A stretch of 64,000 nucleotides of DNA, from contig JAJOZX010005524.1 in assembly GCA_023014485.1 (NCBI GenBank), positions 168,501 to 232,500 of the forward strand, in the 5' to 3' direction. Origin of the DNA: Bathynomus jamesi (Eukaryota > Arthropoda > Malacostraca > Isopoda > Cirolanidae). This document shows, piece after piece, positions 30,680-40,804 of this stretch. Below the pieces are notes generated by a model. The model made no database searches and was not told the origin of the DNA. It was given only the letters and a program-made list of their open reading frames with translations. Position 1 is the first letter of the stretch, and each line of letters begins with the position of its first letter. Position numbers and translations under genes: made by a program.

Positions 30680-31393
30680 TCACCACAGATCATCACTCCA
30701 CCTGAAGTCAATTTTCCTACATGTAACCTGTAGGTTCACTTTATCTTCCACAAATGCCTGCAGCTCCTCGGCCGTAAGATCAGGTCGACATCTCGAAACG
30801 AAAATATTTGCAGTCTTCGTTGGTACAGCCATCATACGATCTGGTTTGGCAGACCCTATGATACTCCGGCGTTCTCTGCCAGCCTTTGCCACAGGCTGAC
30901 TCCCTCTAGCCGGTGCATGAGTGAGACCAGACCCCCTTAAGGGACCACCACCATTAACTACTGCAGTGGTTGCAGTTCTCGGAGGGGTCGCTCGCTTCCT
31001 GCCAGTCCTTACCACCATTGTCCAAGATGCCTCCTCATCATGACCCCCGACTGCATTCCCAGCATCCCGATTCACCAAGACCCCTTGGAGGGTACCCTGT
31101 GTGAGATGGTATTGAGCTGGCGATGTAGCAGTGTCTGGATTCAGGGATCCAGGATAAGACTGAGAGGCAGAAGGCTCTGCACTCATGGATCCAGTCTGAG
31201 GCTTAAACGCAGAGTGCTCTGCACTCATGGATCCAGTCTGAGGCTTAAACGCAGAGTGCTCTGCACTCATGGATCCAGTCTGAGGCTTAAACGCAGAGTG
31301 CTCTGCACTCATGGATCCAAGATGAGGCTGAGAGGCAGAGGGCTCTGCACTCATGGATCCAAGATGAGGCTGAGCGGCAGCCAAATAACACAT
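30680..31393 (-). CDS. LINE ORF1-like protein with 14-residue repeats
   Basis: Open for 237 codons from MCYLAAAQPHLGSMS. Residues about 6-75 are tandem 14-residue units of two types (GSMSAEHSAFKPQT and AEPSASQPHLGSMS). A basic, Ser/Thr/Gly-rich middle follows, and a C-terminal segment TKTANIFVSRCRPDLTAEEL that resembles the RNA-binding region of CR1-type ORF1 proteins. It probably binds its own RNA. The true start could lie further upstream. It sits 5' of the endonuclease as expected for a LINE. It stays open although everything around is broken. Confidence 0.6.
   Translation of the reverse strand: MCYLAAAQPHLGSMSAEPSASQPHLGSMSAEHSAFKPQTGSMSAEHSAFKPQTGSMSAEHSAFKPQTGSMSAEPSASQSYPGSLNPDTATSPAQYHLTQGTLQGVLVNRDAGNAVGGHDEEASWTMVVRTGRKRATPPRTATTAVVNGGGPLRGSGLTHAPARGSQPVAKAGRERRSIIGSAKPDRMMAVPTKTANIFVSRCRPDLTAEELQAFVEDKVNLQVTCRKIDFRWSDDLW
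31150..31376 (-). repeat. 42-bp in-frame minisatellite in ORF1
   Basis: Unit of 42 bp (includes CTCATGGATCCAGTCTGAGG) repeated about five to six times. The two unit variants are arranged as a block of one type flanked by the other. Confidence 0.9.
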
Positions 31394-31639
31394 ATTTGTT
31401 TCAACTAAATCATTACAATTTCAGAGACTGTAGGGATTGATAAATTTTACTTTATTGAAGGAAACATTTGCCACAATATTAGTTCAGATACATGTTTATT
31501 TTAGTTTAGAGTAGATTTAGTTCATTTTTCAGTTCTTTGTTCACACAATATGTCCATTGCCACTGTAATAGAAAAGTAATAGACTATTATCTATTATTTT
31601 GCCTTCTATTACTATTACTATTACTTGAAAAATCCTGTA

Positions 31640-31967
31640 ATAGTCTATTATTATTATTATCTGTTATTATTACCCCATTTCTGGCCTCCTTACGCTCTAC
31701 GTTGCATACTAATTTCCTGGAGGCCGCGCACAACGTTGCAGAAGCGCATTCGCAATACATTAGGAGTTCTCCTTTGATATTAAGGTCTTTCTTTCTCAAT
31801 TTTACCTTACTGCCCTCAGAGGTATTTCGAATAACCACGTTCATTTCGCCGAGTTCATTGACACAGGTCAGTTGAGGTTCGATCACTACTTCTGGTAGTG
31901 TGTGGACTTCGGATATAATTAGGGTGGCTCCTTCGGCCAAGTCCGAAGTCGACCTAAAGGTTACCAT
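31640..31967 (-). pseudogene. gypsy protease-RT linker region
   Basis: Contains ATLIISEVHTLPEVVIEPQL, VNELGEMNVVIRNTSEG and VKLRKKDLNIKGELL, which match the conserved V..RN.S...VKL.KG segment between protease and RT in gypsy polyproteins. Confidence 0.7.
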
Positions 31968-32025
31968 TGTACAGTTATCCGGTGAAATACCAACCTAGTT
32001 CGATTTGAGTATGATGGGTATGTCA

Positions 32026-32545
32026 TCACAAATGAGAGTCTGACTGATCAACCCGTCTAGAATTCTGTAGCGCATGCGATACCACCGGTATGGAATGAGG
32101 ACCTATATATATCTTAAACCCTCCTCGTTTCCCTGTCAAAGTGACCTCATGGTCCGGCATAAAATTAACCCCAAGACTGACACTCACTCGTATGGGTAAG
32201 GAAGAGGTGACATATACAGTTAAGTCATAAGGTCTTCCACGAAAATCGACCTTCAACTCCAGCTTCCCTTACATAGGTATCGTCTGGGTATCCACCGCCA
32301 TGCAGTCAATGTTCGTGCTCTTTACTTCGCTAGTCAATCCTGTCAGAATTAATTAGACAAACGTCTGATCCTAACTCTAAGAGGATCCGCTGGTTCCTAT
32401 GTCCTACCTGTTCCCTGACTGTGGGTGTAACTAAATGATTAAACGTTACAGGGTTCCTACCAACCACATTTACAGGGACACTCATAGCTGCACCGTTCTC
32501 AGGGTCAGTTTCACCTTCATTCACTATTTCATCCACCACTCCCAC
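32026..32545 (-). pseudogene. gypsy aspartic protease
   Basis: ILLELGSDVCLIN corresponds to the usual L.DTGSDVCL active site, with the catalytic Asp lost (ELGS instead of DTGS). The second frame carries YVTSSLPIRVSVSLGVNFM, the partner of the usual LGIDFL. A frameshift separates the two. Confidence 0.75.
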
Positions 32546-32715
32546 TGTTTCGGTTATCCTCTAGCCATCCTCACTCGCTTTCTCATTCGTTCGCAATAGG
32601 TCATACAGTTTATTTGAAAGAGGTTTAATCGAAATCTCACTCATATTATTCACCTTGTCCACAGGTACATCCATTTTCTCGCTTGTAATTAAGGATATAC
32701 CACTCAAAATCGCAT

Positions 32716-33138
32716 TCAACTTAAAAGTATTTGCACTTTTTCTATTTGTTTACAATCAGTTTCATGCAACTGAATGCATTCGTCCAATGTGTCAACAGCT
32801 GAGCCCTTTATACCTACGTCGTTTCCGTTGAGTGGAACACTCGAATCTGCTCCCATATTTTGATTCGTGTCCCGTTCATTTATGTTCATTTTAGTTACTC
32901 TGCGATTACATAGATGTGTTTCAGTCAAACTTGCTTTCAAATATTTCGCATAAAGATTTTCTTCTTTTCCATTTCTCACTTTCAAAAGTTTATTCTGCAC
33001 TTCACTTTGAATTTCACTCTTGATCTTACACTTGCGTGCATCTTCGTCTCTCACCACTCTCTCAGAAACACACGCAACCGTTATCTCACGCGTGACGTCA
33101 TTATTCTTGCAGACGACATCAGTACTTTTGATTCTCAT
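32716..33138 (-). pseudogene. unknown frame between gag-like and protease regions
   Basis: Open for 140 codons, rich in Asp, Asn, Lys and Val (KSEIQSEVQNKLLKVRNGK, MNINERDTNQNMGADSSVPL). No domain recognised; probably the gag-pol junction of the gypsy element. Confidence 0.35.
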
Positions 33139-33395
33139 CTGTAGTATTTTTGTACTTATGAAAGGTATGCATTTCTTTCAGTCCTCCTTCATTATTCACA
33201 CACACACACACACACATTGCACATTGCACATTCACACCCTGGACTACCTTAGTTCACTTTGAACCCCACTGAGGTATATATTTGCTTTCTGACGTCTGTC
33301 TGTCTACTAAATTTTTTAAATTATTGACGCGTTTATGGCTTCCTTATTCAACGAAGCAGTCCGTTCTCCTCCTCTGACATCATCGACATCAAAGG

Positions 33396-33948
33396 TTACC
33401 TTCTTAGATGAGTCAAGTGACCTTCTCTCTCCCGATCGATGAGGTGAAAAGTCTCTGGGTGGCCCACCCCGTACGAGTTTCTTTCTGGATATGGGCTCGG
33501 ACTTCGGTAAGATTTGTAGGTATCTCTCCTTCGACGAGACGCTTCCCTGCGCGCCTGCCTATAACGCTCTTCCGAACCATCTCTATGATTTTCGTATCTA
33601 CGCCTTTCTACCTGTTTAATGTAGTCGGAGTCTCTCCAACGACTTGGGGAGACAGCTCGCGCGCTGTAATAGGGACTAACCCTTCTGTCACGATACTCTG
33701 GGCGTTCCTCGAAATCTCTGTCTACTGCGTCCATAACGCTCGTAGGTCGGCCGGTACCTGTCGCCAGGCCTCTCATGAAGATCATACCGTGGCTCGTGAC
33801 GCCGGTAATATCTATCGTAACGTTCGTACCCGTCGTAACTAGCCTTGAGACGTTCGCGGTCCCCACTTCGCCTTGTCTCCGGGGAATATGGACAGCGCGG
33901 ATACCTATTATAATCCTGCCCAGTTCCCTCACGCCTCACACGTGACAC
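33396..33948 (-). pseudogene. Arg/Tyr-rich gag-like region
   Basis: Two overlapping frames give a strongly basic, Tyr-rich sequence: RYDRYYRRHEPRYDLHERPG in one and RRYENHRDGSEERYRQARRE with SYRSPSPYPERNSYG in the other. The position between gag and protease suggests a nucleic-acid-binding Gag C-terminus, with Arg/Tyr repeats in place of a zinc knuckle. This is inference. Confidence 0.45.
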
Positions 33949-34034
33949 ATCTCTCTCGTCTATTTTCTTCTAGCATAACTTAACCGTATTTCCATCAGTA
34001 GGGAGCATTCCTTGGCTAAATATCCTGTCTCGTA

Positions 34035-34232
34035 TCACACGAAGCACTTCATTGATTTCCTATCCCTTATATTAAATGCGGTTATGGAGTTAAATAACCC
34101 TTCTCCCTCGTACCCTAGACTCGCGGGCGCTGCCCGGTCTATAATTCTCCGGTTGGCACGAAGTCGTTTAATTTTCTTATAAATGTCTTTCTCAGTCATC
34201 GTATTCCGACCACAAATGGGACGGAATCGCAT
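34035..34232 (-). pseudogene. short basic frame in the gag region
   Basis: MTEKDIYKKIKRLRANRRII followed by AAPASLGYEGEGLF. Probably a Gag piece in the gypsy element. No family recognised. Confidence 0.3.
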
Positions 34233-35333
34233 TTAATAAAATTTTATGGGTCGAAAACTGAATGTCCGAGTGTTGCAGCAGGCGCGGTGCTTCCACCTTT
34301 AACCCTAAAAGGACGACCGCTACATATTGGTAACCTTTCAAATACACGCATTCATAACTTAACCCTACAGATAATTCCGGCGTTAAAGGGTTAAACGAAA
34401 CACGAAGATGGGGAAAGATTCCCCGGGTCTCCTAGTCTCATTTTCGAATTGTATTTAGACGTTCAGATATTTCCTATCGACTATTTCGGCAATACATTAT
34501 TACCGTTTCCTTGCTGGCTGCTAGTTTTTCTTTTACTTCAAGGGTTCGAACAGCACTGTTTGTTCACAAAACAATTTATCAAATATATACTCTTAGGTCC
34601 ATTAAAGAAAACCAACACGAAAATAAGTGAAATATATTAACACTAGCATATATTCTATATGATCCCTTAAATTAACATACCAGAACCACGCATTTAGATT
34701 AATAAAAATATTATACAAAAACAGTAGGGCCAGTTCCTTTTTAAATAAAGTAAACTGTCACTGCTTCACTTCCACCAAAACGTTTTTCACTTTGGGCTAG
34801 TTCCAGGTGCAGTGGTGTCCAAATAGAATAGACTTTACTTCCAATCCTGCCTTCCACCTCCAAATTTATTGCTGAGGCTCAGCCTCGGAATTGAGGCCAC
34901 ACAACTTTTCGACCATTCACATTCAACTCTAGGTGGACGAAGTAGAATTGCAATTAAATCGTGAATTCGGCTCCCCAGCCGAACCTAAGCGTTGTCCCAG
35001 ATTCCAAATTTGAAGCCTCGTATAGAGGCTTCAACACGCGCTATATGCATTGTTCAAAGACACCACTCTGTTCTAACCCTGAAGTGACCACAGATCTAAT
35101 GACAAGTTCAGAAAATTCTAAATCTTCAACTTTCTTAGAACTATGCATAACTTTAAAGCTTCCCCTTCCAACCCTTATCGTCGAGAAAACAAGTACGAAT
35201 AAACAACAAAAATTCCATTACTACCTTTTACCAGGTTTACTTTCAAATCATTCACACGAAGCTCGAGTCACGCACTCCACCTATCGCTCACATTTTTCTT
35301 TCACAATGATCCTACCATACCATATTCTCACTC

Positions 35334-36251
35334 TTACAACATGTCCGCGCAACGATCTAGAAAAACTGCCCATGATTGTTCTTTGGTGGATAAATCGCAT
35401 AGTACTTGTTTGGCCGGGTTTACTGAACATCGTATGGCCAGTTTTATTCTAAATCTGTCACAGTTAGGGGAAGAACTGTGGACGAGCCTCTTAATGTTAG
35501 ACTCGAATTGAAAAAAGGAAACATAAGCTCCAGTAAATCCTCTGTTAGTCGCAGTTTGGAAATCGTTCAAATCCACGCTGAAAACAACGGAGTCTACCTC
35601 AAGTGCTTTTAGCCTTCGTGCTTCCGCGTCTTCTGTAGACATGTCAGATCGGTTATAACCCCTACTACCCGGGATATCTAAAAGTAAAACTACTGAGAAC
35701 GTTTGAATGTCGTCCTTATCCAGTATACCTTCGGTCTGAAAGACCCTTTCGTTATGCTCACTATTGGCTCTAACTAAACCGGCTGCACCTTCTACGTCAA
35801 TGTCACTCGCAGCACCGTGCAGATTCACACGAAGTATCTTCGCCCTGCGGGTGATTATGCCTAGCAGAATTATTTGAACTCTCTTGACTTTTCTTATCAC
35901 CCATGTGATGTCTTCCGTCCCTAATATTAATGGAGCTGGAGGTGTGTTTGGGGTAATGGACCAAAATTCCACCGGAATACTAAAAGGCGCTAATAAAGAC
36001 GGGTCAAGTGGCTCAAGATCAGAAGTAGAAAGTGTGTGTGAAGGAGAATGATGTAAAGGGGATCTACAATGTGGGGATAAAGTAGTAGTATTACTGAATA
36101 AAGGTAGTGGAGGTGGAGAGAATCTAAAAATTGGATAGCGTTTACTTTTTGTGGGTAAGCTTAATGCCACTGGCGACGTATAAGCTTGGGATTTGCCCTT
36201 TGTTGTGCCAGTCTTACGTAAATCTCTCACCTGATGATGGCGTTTCTCCAT
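35334..36251 (-). CDS. candidate Gag protein of the gypsy element
   Basis: Open for 305 codons, the first long frame after the primer site. The first 100 residues are Pro/Ser/Leu/Thr-rich (RFSPPPLPLFSNTTTLSPH). The middle is more acidic and hydrophobic (DIQTFSVVLLLDIPGSRGYN). The end has RCSVNPAKQVLCDLSTKEQS. No zinc knuckle and no recognised capsid motif. Identity as Gag rests on position only. Confidence 0.45.
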   Translation of the reverse strand: MEKRHHQVRDLRKTGTTKGKSQAYTSPVALSLPTKSKRYPIFRFSPPPLPLFSNTTTLSPHCRSPLHHSPSHTLSTSDLEPLDPSLLAPFSIPVEFWSITPNTPPAPLILGTEDITWVIRKVKRVQIILLGIITRRAKILRVNLHGAASDIDVEGAAGLVRANSEHNERVFQTEGILDKDDIQTFSVVLLLDIPGSRGYNRSDMSTEDAEARRLKALEVDSVVFSVDLNDFQTATNRGFTGAYVSFFQFESNIKRLVHSSSPNCDRFRIKLAIRCSVNPAKQVLCDLSTKEQSWAVFLDRCADML

Positions 36252-36654
36252 TGACCTGGATGCCTCTGCGCTGCGTATTCTTCAGGCCACAACTCTGGTA
36301 TGTGAAACGGGCGGCTTTGATGGGATCAGCTGCTCCGGCTCGATGATCTTCGACGTTCCCTCGCTCGAGTAACGTCTCTTCTCACAAAAACGGATGCGAC
36401 GTCTTCCGCGGTCTGCGTTGGGAAATTGGTGTCATAATGGGCGTTGGTAAATTGGTATCGTAATGGAAGTCGAGGGAGCACAGATATAACTTATGTTAAA
36501 CCCGATTTGTACAGGGTTCCAGGTTCCTCTTGGGCTGAAGCCAGACAGTAGGAGCAATTACCGTCTGCTCATGGTCTCCACTGAGATTCTTGATGGTCGG
36601 AATTTCACTGGTTGTCCATAACACACCAAAACATTCCAACCCCCGGGCAAATGA

Positions 36655-36671
36655 TCCCACTTCTGACACCA
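36655..36671 (-). promoter_or_regulatory. primer binding site, tRNA-Leu type
   Basis: On the minus strand TGGTGTCAGAAGTGGGA, complementary to the 3' end of a leucine tRNA including CCA. It fixes the inner edge of the 5' LTR at 36672 and the direction of the element. Confidence 0.7.
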
Positions 36672-37170
36672 AATATATCGTAAAGGTGATATATCTCGGT
36701 CAGAGAGCTAGTTGGCCACTTCTGGAGCCAAATTATATAATAATGTGAAATTCCTCATACAATTGATGTGATCCTTGGCTCAGCGGTTTATATCGGGGCT
36801 GTGTGTTCAGTGTCTTTGGCCCGGGGAATTACGGCGTTATCCCTAAATACTCTCGGGCATCGAGGTGTTGACGATGCTGTCGGTTGGTAAGCTTTGGTTG
36901 GGCGAATAATGAGATAACTAAAGCTTACATTCTTTATTATGAATCACTGATGAGTTCATGAGCACCGCTAGCGGCAATGGGTCTATGCACACTGCAGTAC
37001 TTCAAGTAACAAAATCGCGCCGGGTATGGCTTGACTCGGTCTTTTATAGAAGGGCCCCGAGCCTCTGGCATGAGCATTGGGGATTTCCGCATAAGAATAA
37101 CAGGTCCAGTAACAGGTCCATATAAGAAGCGCTGTGTTCAACTACTCCCGACGTAATAAGGAGTGTCATT
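36672..37170 (-). repeat. 5' LTR of the gypsy element (outer edge uncertain)
   Basis: Ends next to the primer site. On the minus strand it carries TATAAAAG near 37046, a good core promoter, preceded by CGCTTCTTATATGGACC. The outer limit near 37170 is a guess because no second LTR was found for comparison. Confidence 0.5.
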
Positions 37171-37313
37171 CTAGAAGTATTATAAGATTAATATATGTTT
37201 TATACCTAATTTTAAGTTTGTGAAGTTACTATACTGTAAAAACACTATATGTTAAATAACTCTCCTCAAAGTCGTCTGAATAGTTACAGCTAGAAGCATA
37301 TTGGGCTACACAC

Positions 37314-37314
<1 letters not shown>

Positions 37315-37378
<64 letters not shown>

Positions 37379-37420
37379 ATATAATATATATATATATATA
37401 TATATAATATATATATATAC
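37315..37420. repeat. (CA)n and (TA)n microsatellites
   Basis: CA run to about 37360, then TA-rich repeats up to the SINE cluster. Confidence 0.9.
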
Positions 37421-37528
37421 ATTCAACTGCAAAGAACACGCAGTATAAATAACGTAAAGAACGACGCTTGTATAGGAGATATTCCGCGCAAGACGAGAGA
37501 GAGAGAACGAAACAAATGAAAAATGAGG

Positions 37529-37597
37529 TAACCACCTGGGAATCGAACCCGGGATCTTCCGATTGCCGGTCAGACGCGATACCATTACACCATGGGC
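37529..37597 (-). repeat. tRNA-like head of SINE, inverted unit
   Basis: Same tRNA-like sequence as at 37730-37800, on the minus strand. Confidence 0.7.
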
Positions 37598-37729
37598 GTC
37601 GTTCTTTACGTTATTTATACTGCGTGTTCTTTGCAGTTGAATGTATATAATGTTACGGCATGCGGGAGGTGCCCCCTTGGGGCATTGGTTTCTGCGAGTA
37701 TGTAGAGAATTACGGCATTTGGAAGAGTG

Positions 37730-37800
37730 AGGCCCATGGTGTAATGGTATCGCGTCTGACCGGCAATCGGAAGATCCCGGGTTCGATTCCCAGGTGGTTA
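37730..37800 (+). repeat. tRNA-like head of SINE, unit 2
   Basis: A-box TGGTGTAATGG and perfect B-box GGTTCGATTCC. An anticodon-like arm TCTGA-CCGGCAA-TCGGA would give GGC (Ala-like), but position 33 is C and the acceptor ends do not pair. It is a SINE promoter region, not a working tRNA gene. Confidence 0.7.
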
Positions 37801-37997
37801 CCTCATTTTTTCATTTGTTTCGTTCTCTCTCTCTCGTCTTGGCGGAATATCTCCTATACAAGCGTCGTTCTTTACGTTATTTATACTGCGTGTTCTTTGC
37901 AGTTGAATGTAATAATGTTACGGCATGCGGAAGGTGCACCCTTCGGGCATTGGTTTCTGCGAGTATGTAGAAGAATTACGGGCATTTGGAAGAGTGA

Positions 37998-38068
37998 GGC
38001 CCATGGTGTAATGGTATCGCGTCTGACCGGCAATCGGAAGATCCCGGGTTCGATTCCCAGGTGGTTAC
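37998..38068 (+). repeat. tRNA-like head of SINE, unit 3
   Basis: Essentially identical to the head at 37730-37800. Confidence 0.7.
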
Positions 38069-38144
38069 CTCATTTTTTCATTTGTTTCGTTCTTTCTCTC
38101 TCGTCTTGCGCGGAATATCTCCTATACAAGCGTCGTTCTTTACG

Positions 38145-38183
<39 letters not shown>

Positions 38184-38199
38184 GAAAAATCACAGAATA

Positions 38200-38370
38200 A
38201 CGTGATCTTATTAATAAACAAACAACCACAGAGAAAAAGGAAAAAAACACGAAATCCGAGCGCTTTCGTGATATATTTCTTTCTTTTCCCTGAAGATGTG
38301 AATATATCACGAAAGCGCTCGGATTTCGTGTTTCTTTTTCCTTTTTCCCTGTGGTTGTTTGCTTATATAT
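38200..38370. repeat. inverted PLE-type terminal repeat with hammerhead-like motif
   Basis: Arms carrying AACAACCACAG...CACGAAATCCGAGCGCTTTC face each other around TTTCTTTCTTTTCCC. The right arm contains the hammerhead-like core at 38290-38313. Resembles the tail-to-tail ends of Penelope-like elements without any coding sequence. Confidence 0.6.
38290..38313 (+). ncRNA. hammerhead-like core
   Basis: CTGAAGA (fits CUGANGA), a 4-bp stem GTGA/TCAC with loop ATATA, then GAAA. A complete core with stem II. Flanking stems not verified. Confidence 0.55.
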
Positions 38371-38569
38371 ATAATCCCACTTGTACAGACTTGTATTTTA
38401 ACTCCATCCATCAAAATTCTATATTTATGAACTTAGTTAACCTTGGGTTTACTTCCGCCGAATTGTTCATTCTCACGAAGGTCAACCTTGTTGTTCCACC
38501 TTGAACTACAGATTAAGGTGGAATCCGAACCACGACCCACCACGAGTGGTCAGAAGTTACAAAGTCCTT

Positions 38570-38624
38570 GCTCGGATTCGATCTCACGATCAGCAAACCA
38601 GCGTCTTGACCACTAGGTCACCCA
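38570..38624 (-). repeat. tRNA-like SINE head
   Basis: Minus strand TGACCTAGTGGTC (A-box like) and GATCGAATCC (B-box like). Confidence 0.5.
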
Positions 38625-38702
38625 GAATACCCATTTATCTAAGAACTTATTTTCTAAGGAAGGCTGAACAGCTGGGTAAGCTGCGCGCCGCGTGCTTTCG
38701 CC

Positions 38703-38764
38703 AAGAATTAAACCCGGGGATAGTGGATTCGTATTCAGCGATGCTAACCACTATACCACCTAGG
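38703..38764 (-). repeat. tRNA-like SINE head
   Basis: Minus strand TGGTATAGTGGTTAGCAT (A-box) and GGGTTTAATTC (B-box like). Different family from the 37.4-38.1 kb cluster. Confidence 0.5.
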
Positions 38765-38776
38765 TGTATATATATT

Positions 38777-38984
38777 TATATATTCATTCAAAACTAAACA
38801 TATGTTTTCCAGGAGTTTTGACCGTAGAACAATGTAGCGGGGTCTTATAAATTGAACGTTAAAGGAGCTGAGTTTGCGTACATTTCGTTTTACTAAGAAG
38901 TTTAAACCATAAAGGGTTTTTATGATGGTATCAGAGATCGACGAGTAAAATGTCAGGTACAAATATGCAAATCATTAATAAGTC

Positions 38985-39027
<43 letters not shown>

Positions 39028-39412
39028 TTAAAATTTGAAATTAACTTTTACTATAAAAGTTCATTAAAACCGATCACCTTCGCAGGTGTTAGGTAATAAA
39101 TCTTTTAAGACAACAGAGGCTATGAAATACATATACTGTATATAAATAAATATGGGTGCTTATCTTCATTTTATAAATACTTGTACCAACCTGTATCTTA
39201 ATTTCGACCATCAAAATTATATATATTCACTCCGAACTAAACATGATCTCCAGGGGATTTGACCATAAAACAATGTAGCGGGTGCTGTGTCATAAATTAA
39301 ACGTCAAAGAAGCTTAACTTGTGTATATTTCAATTTAAAGTGTAAAAATAAAAGGTCATTAATCCCATCCAACATCAGTCGATGAGACAGGTGTCAAGTA
39401 GCAGTCGGTTTT
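38777..39412. repeat. two diverged direct repeats (~190 bp each)
   Basis: 38777-38960 and 39222-39412 share AACTAAACAT, TTTGACC.TA.AACAATGTAGCGGG and AATT.AACGT.AA.G. A third partial copy may lie at 39690-39800. Separated by a CA microsatellite (38991-39020). No coding sequence. Confidence 0.65.
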
Positions 39413-39465
39413 GAAAAGAGGATTAACTCGTGTGATGGAAAGAACTGAAATATAAAAAATTTTTA

Positions 39466-39667
39466 GGATCACCCGAAGATCAGGGCCCCCACCTTCGTTA
39501 GTTAGCCTTATAAGGCTAACTAATGAAAATATCACGACTTAACCTAACCAATCGTTAGGTCAACTGTATGCCCTTCACGACTGGTTAGGTTAAGTTGTGA
39601 TATTTTCGTTAGTTAGCCTTATAAGGCTAACTACCGAAGGCTGGGGGCCCTGATCTTCAGGTGATCC
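39466..39667. mobile_element. palindromic hairpin MITE, copy 2
   Basis: 202-bp palindrome starting GGATCACCCGAAGATCAGGG and ending with its complement. Flanks AATTTTTA and AAATTTTA match at 7 of 8 bases, compatible with an 8-bp TSD. Confidence 0.85.
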
Positions 39668-39919
39668 AAATTTTATTTATTTTTTTAAACGAGATATATT
39701 TGCCGTGTTTTCATTCGGTTTTTTTTCTAAAAGTGTTTTAAGATGGTTTCAGAGGTCTGTGACTAAGGTGACAGGTAGCATTCAGTTTTACAAAGGAATT
39801 GAAATTAATTTTTTTTTTTTAATAATATTTTTGCTATGTTTTCACATTTGAAAAAATTGTAAAGAATAATGCATACCATAAATGTTATTAAAACAGTCAA
39901 CCAAAAATCTTATTGTCTT

Positions 39920-39924
<5 letters not shown>

Positions 39925-39971
<47 letters not shown>
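39925..39971. repeat. (AT)n microsatellite
   Basis: Pure AT run. Confidence 0.95.
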
Positions 39972-39976
<5 letters not shown>

Positions 39977-40269
39977 ACACAAAATTGCTTATCAAGAGAA
40001 TACAGCGTATATTTTTGTCACTCTTCCTCAGACATCGCTGTCCTGAACACGCGTCAGTTGTTGAAGTTCTATTGTGACAGTGTATAGGTTAGGTAACTAT
40101 ACTTTATATTCATTGTATCATTGGATCAGCGTGCTGCATTACATCAAATGGTCTCTAAACCTTATATGCTTTCATTTTTTTACTTTTTATCTTTTAAAGT
40201 GGTGGTTGCTGAAGTTCATAGTATGACATCACATTTATATATATATTTTTTATTTTCATTTTTATTAAT

Positions 40270-40560
40270 TATTTATTTATTTTTACAGTGGTACTACCCC
40301 ATCCCCATTAACTCACTCCCCCACTACCCCCATCTCTCCCACATCCCAAATTACCCCCACCGCCCTCTCTTCAAATACACCCTTGCTACTGGCTACTTCA
40401 GTAGGGTTGTAAATAGTTTAATGCTAATTAGCGGACTTGAAACTGATTTTTGCCAAATGTAATTATAAAATATAGCTTTGTGACTTGGATAACGTCGATA
40501 GGTCGTGGTGGCTTCGTGTTTTCCAAATGTAATTCAATGTAATGTAATGTAATATTACAA
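40270..40560 (+). repeat. C-rich tract and (AATGT)n tail, possible retroposon 3' end
   Basis: 40298-40372 is a run of short C blocks (CCCCATCCCCATTAACTCAC and following). The segment ends in AATGTAATGTAATGTAA at about 40535, like the short-repeat tail of RTE/CR1-type retrotransposons. No coding part seen. Confidence 0.35.
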
Positions 40561-40804
40561 TAAAAAAATAAATAAAAAATACAAACATATTAAAATATTT
40601 TTCAAAATTCAGTAGAATGGATTTTTATTTAATCCAGAATTTTGTCTACCCTTTTGTCCAGCCTTCAGCACTATAACACTATACAGTAGTTCACTCGCAT
40701 ATGCACTGATTAATAATTCACTAGATGACAAAAAAAAAACTTTTTTTGGTCACATGAACAAAAATGGGTAGACCTAAAATGTAGCTACTGATGATTGACG
40801 CTTG

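Larger units (their letters stand above)
29720..31570 (-). mobile_element. LINE fragment (ORF1 plus endonuclease) inserted in the gypsy element
   Basis: Minus-strand LINE 5' region: ORF1 (31393-30680), then endonuclease (about 30480-29880). No RT is present. TATTACTATTAC-type repeats flank both sides (29640-29710 and 31600-31660), suggesting the target or the tail. Boundaries are approximate. Confidence 0.65.
26592..37170 (-). mobile_element. Ty3/gypsy retrotransposon, decayed, with a LINE inserted
   Basis: Minus-strand order, right to left: LTR, primer site, gag-like frames, protease, linker, RT, RNase H, integrase. This order (integrase last) is Ty3/gypsy. A LINE and microsatellites interrupt between protease/linker and RT (about 29503-31640). 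Every coding domain has stops or shifts. No 3' LTR was recognised on the left. Confidence 0.8.
37421..38145. repeat. SINE cluster: one inverted and two tandem units (266-bp period)
   Basis: The segment GTCGTTCTTTACGTTATTTA occurs at 37598 and 37864 in direct orientation (period 266 bp), again at about 38132, and inverted near 37450. Each unit holds a tRNA-like head followed by CGTTCTCTCTCTCTCGTC and a GGAATATCTCC tail. Confidence 0.85.

Noticed and set aside
31040..31408. Plus-strand frame with repeated LCTHGSSLRLKRR units
   Set aside because: Antisense shadow of the ORF1 minisatellite on the minus strand.
37730..37800. Functional tRNA-Ala gene
   Set aside because: Good A and B boxes, but the acceptor ends do not pair and position 33 is C. 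It recurs with a shared non-tRNA tail, so it is a SINE head.
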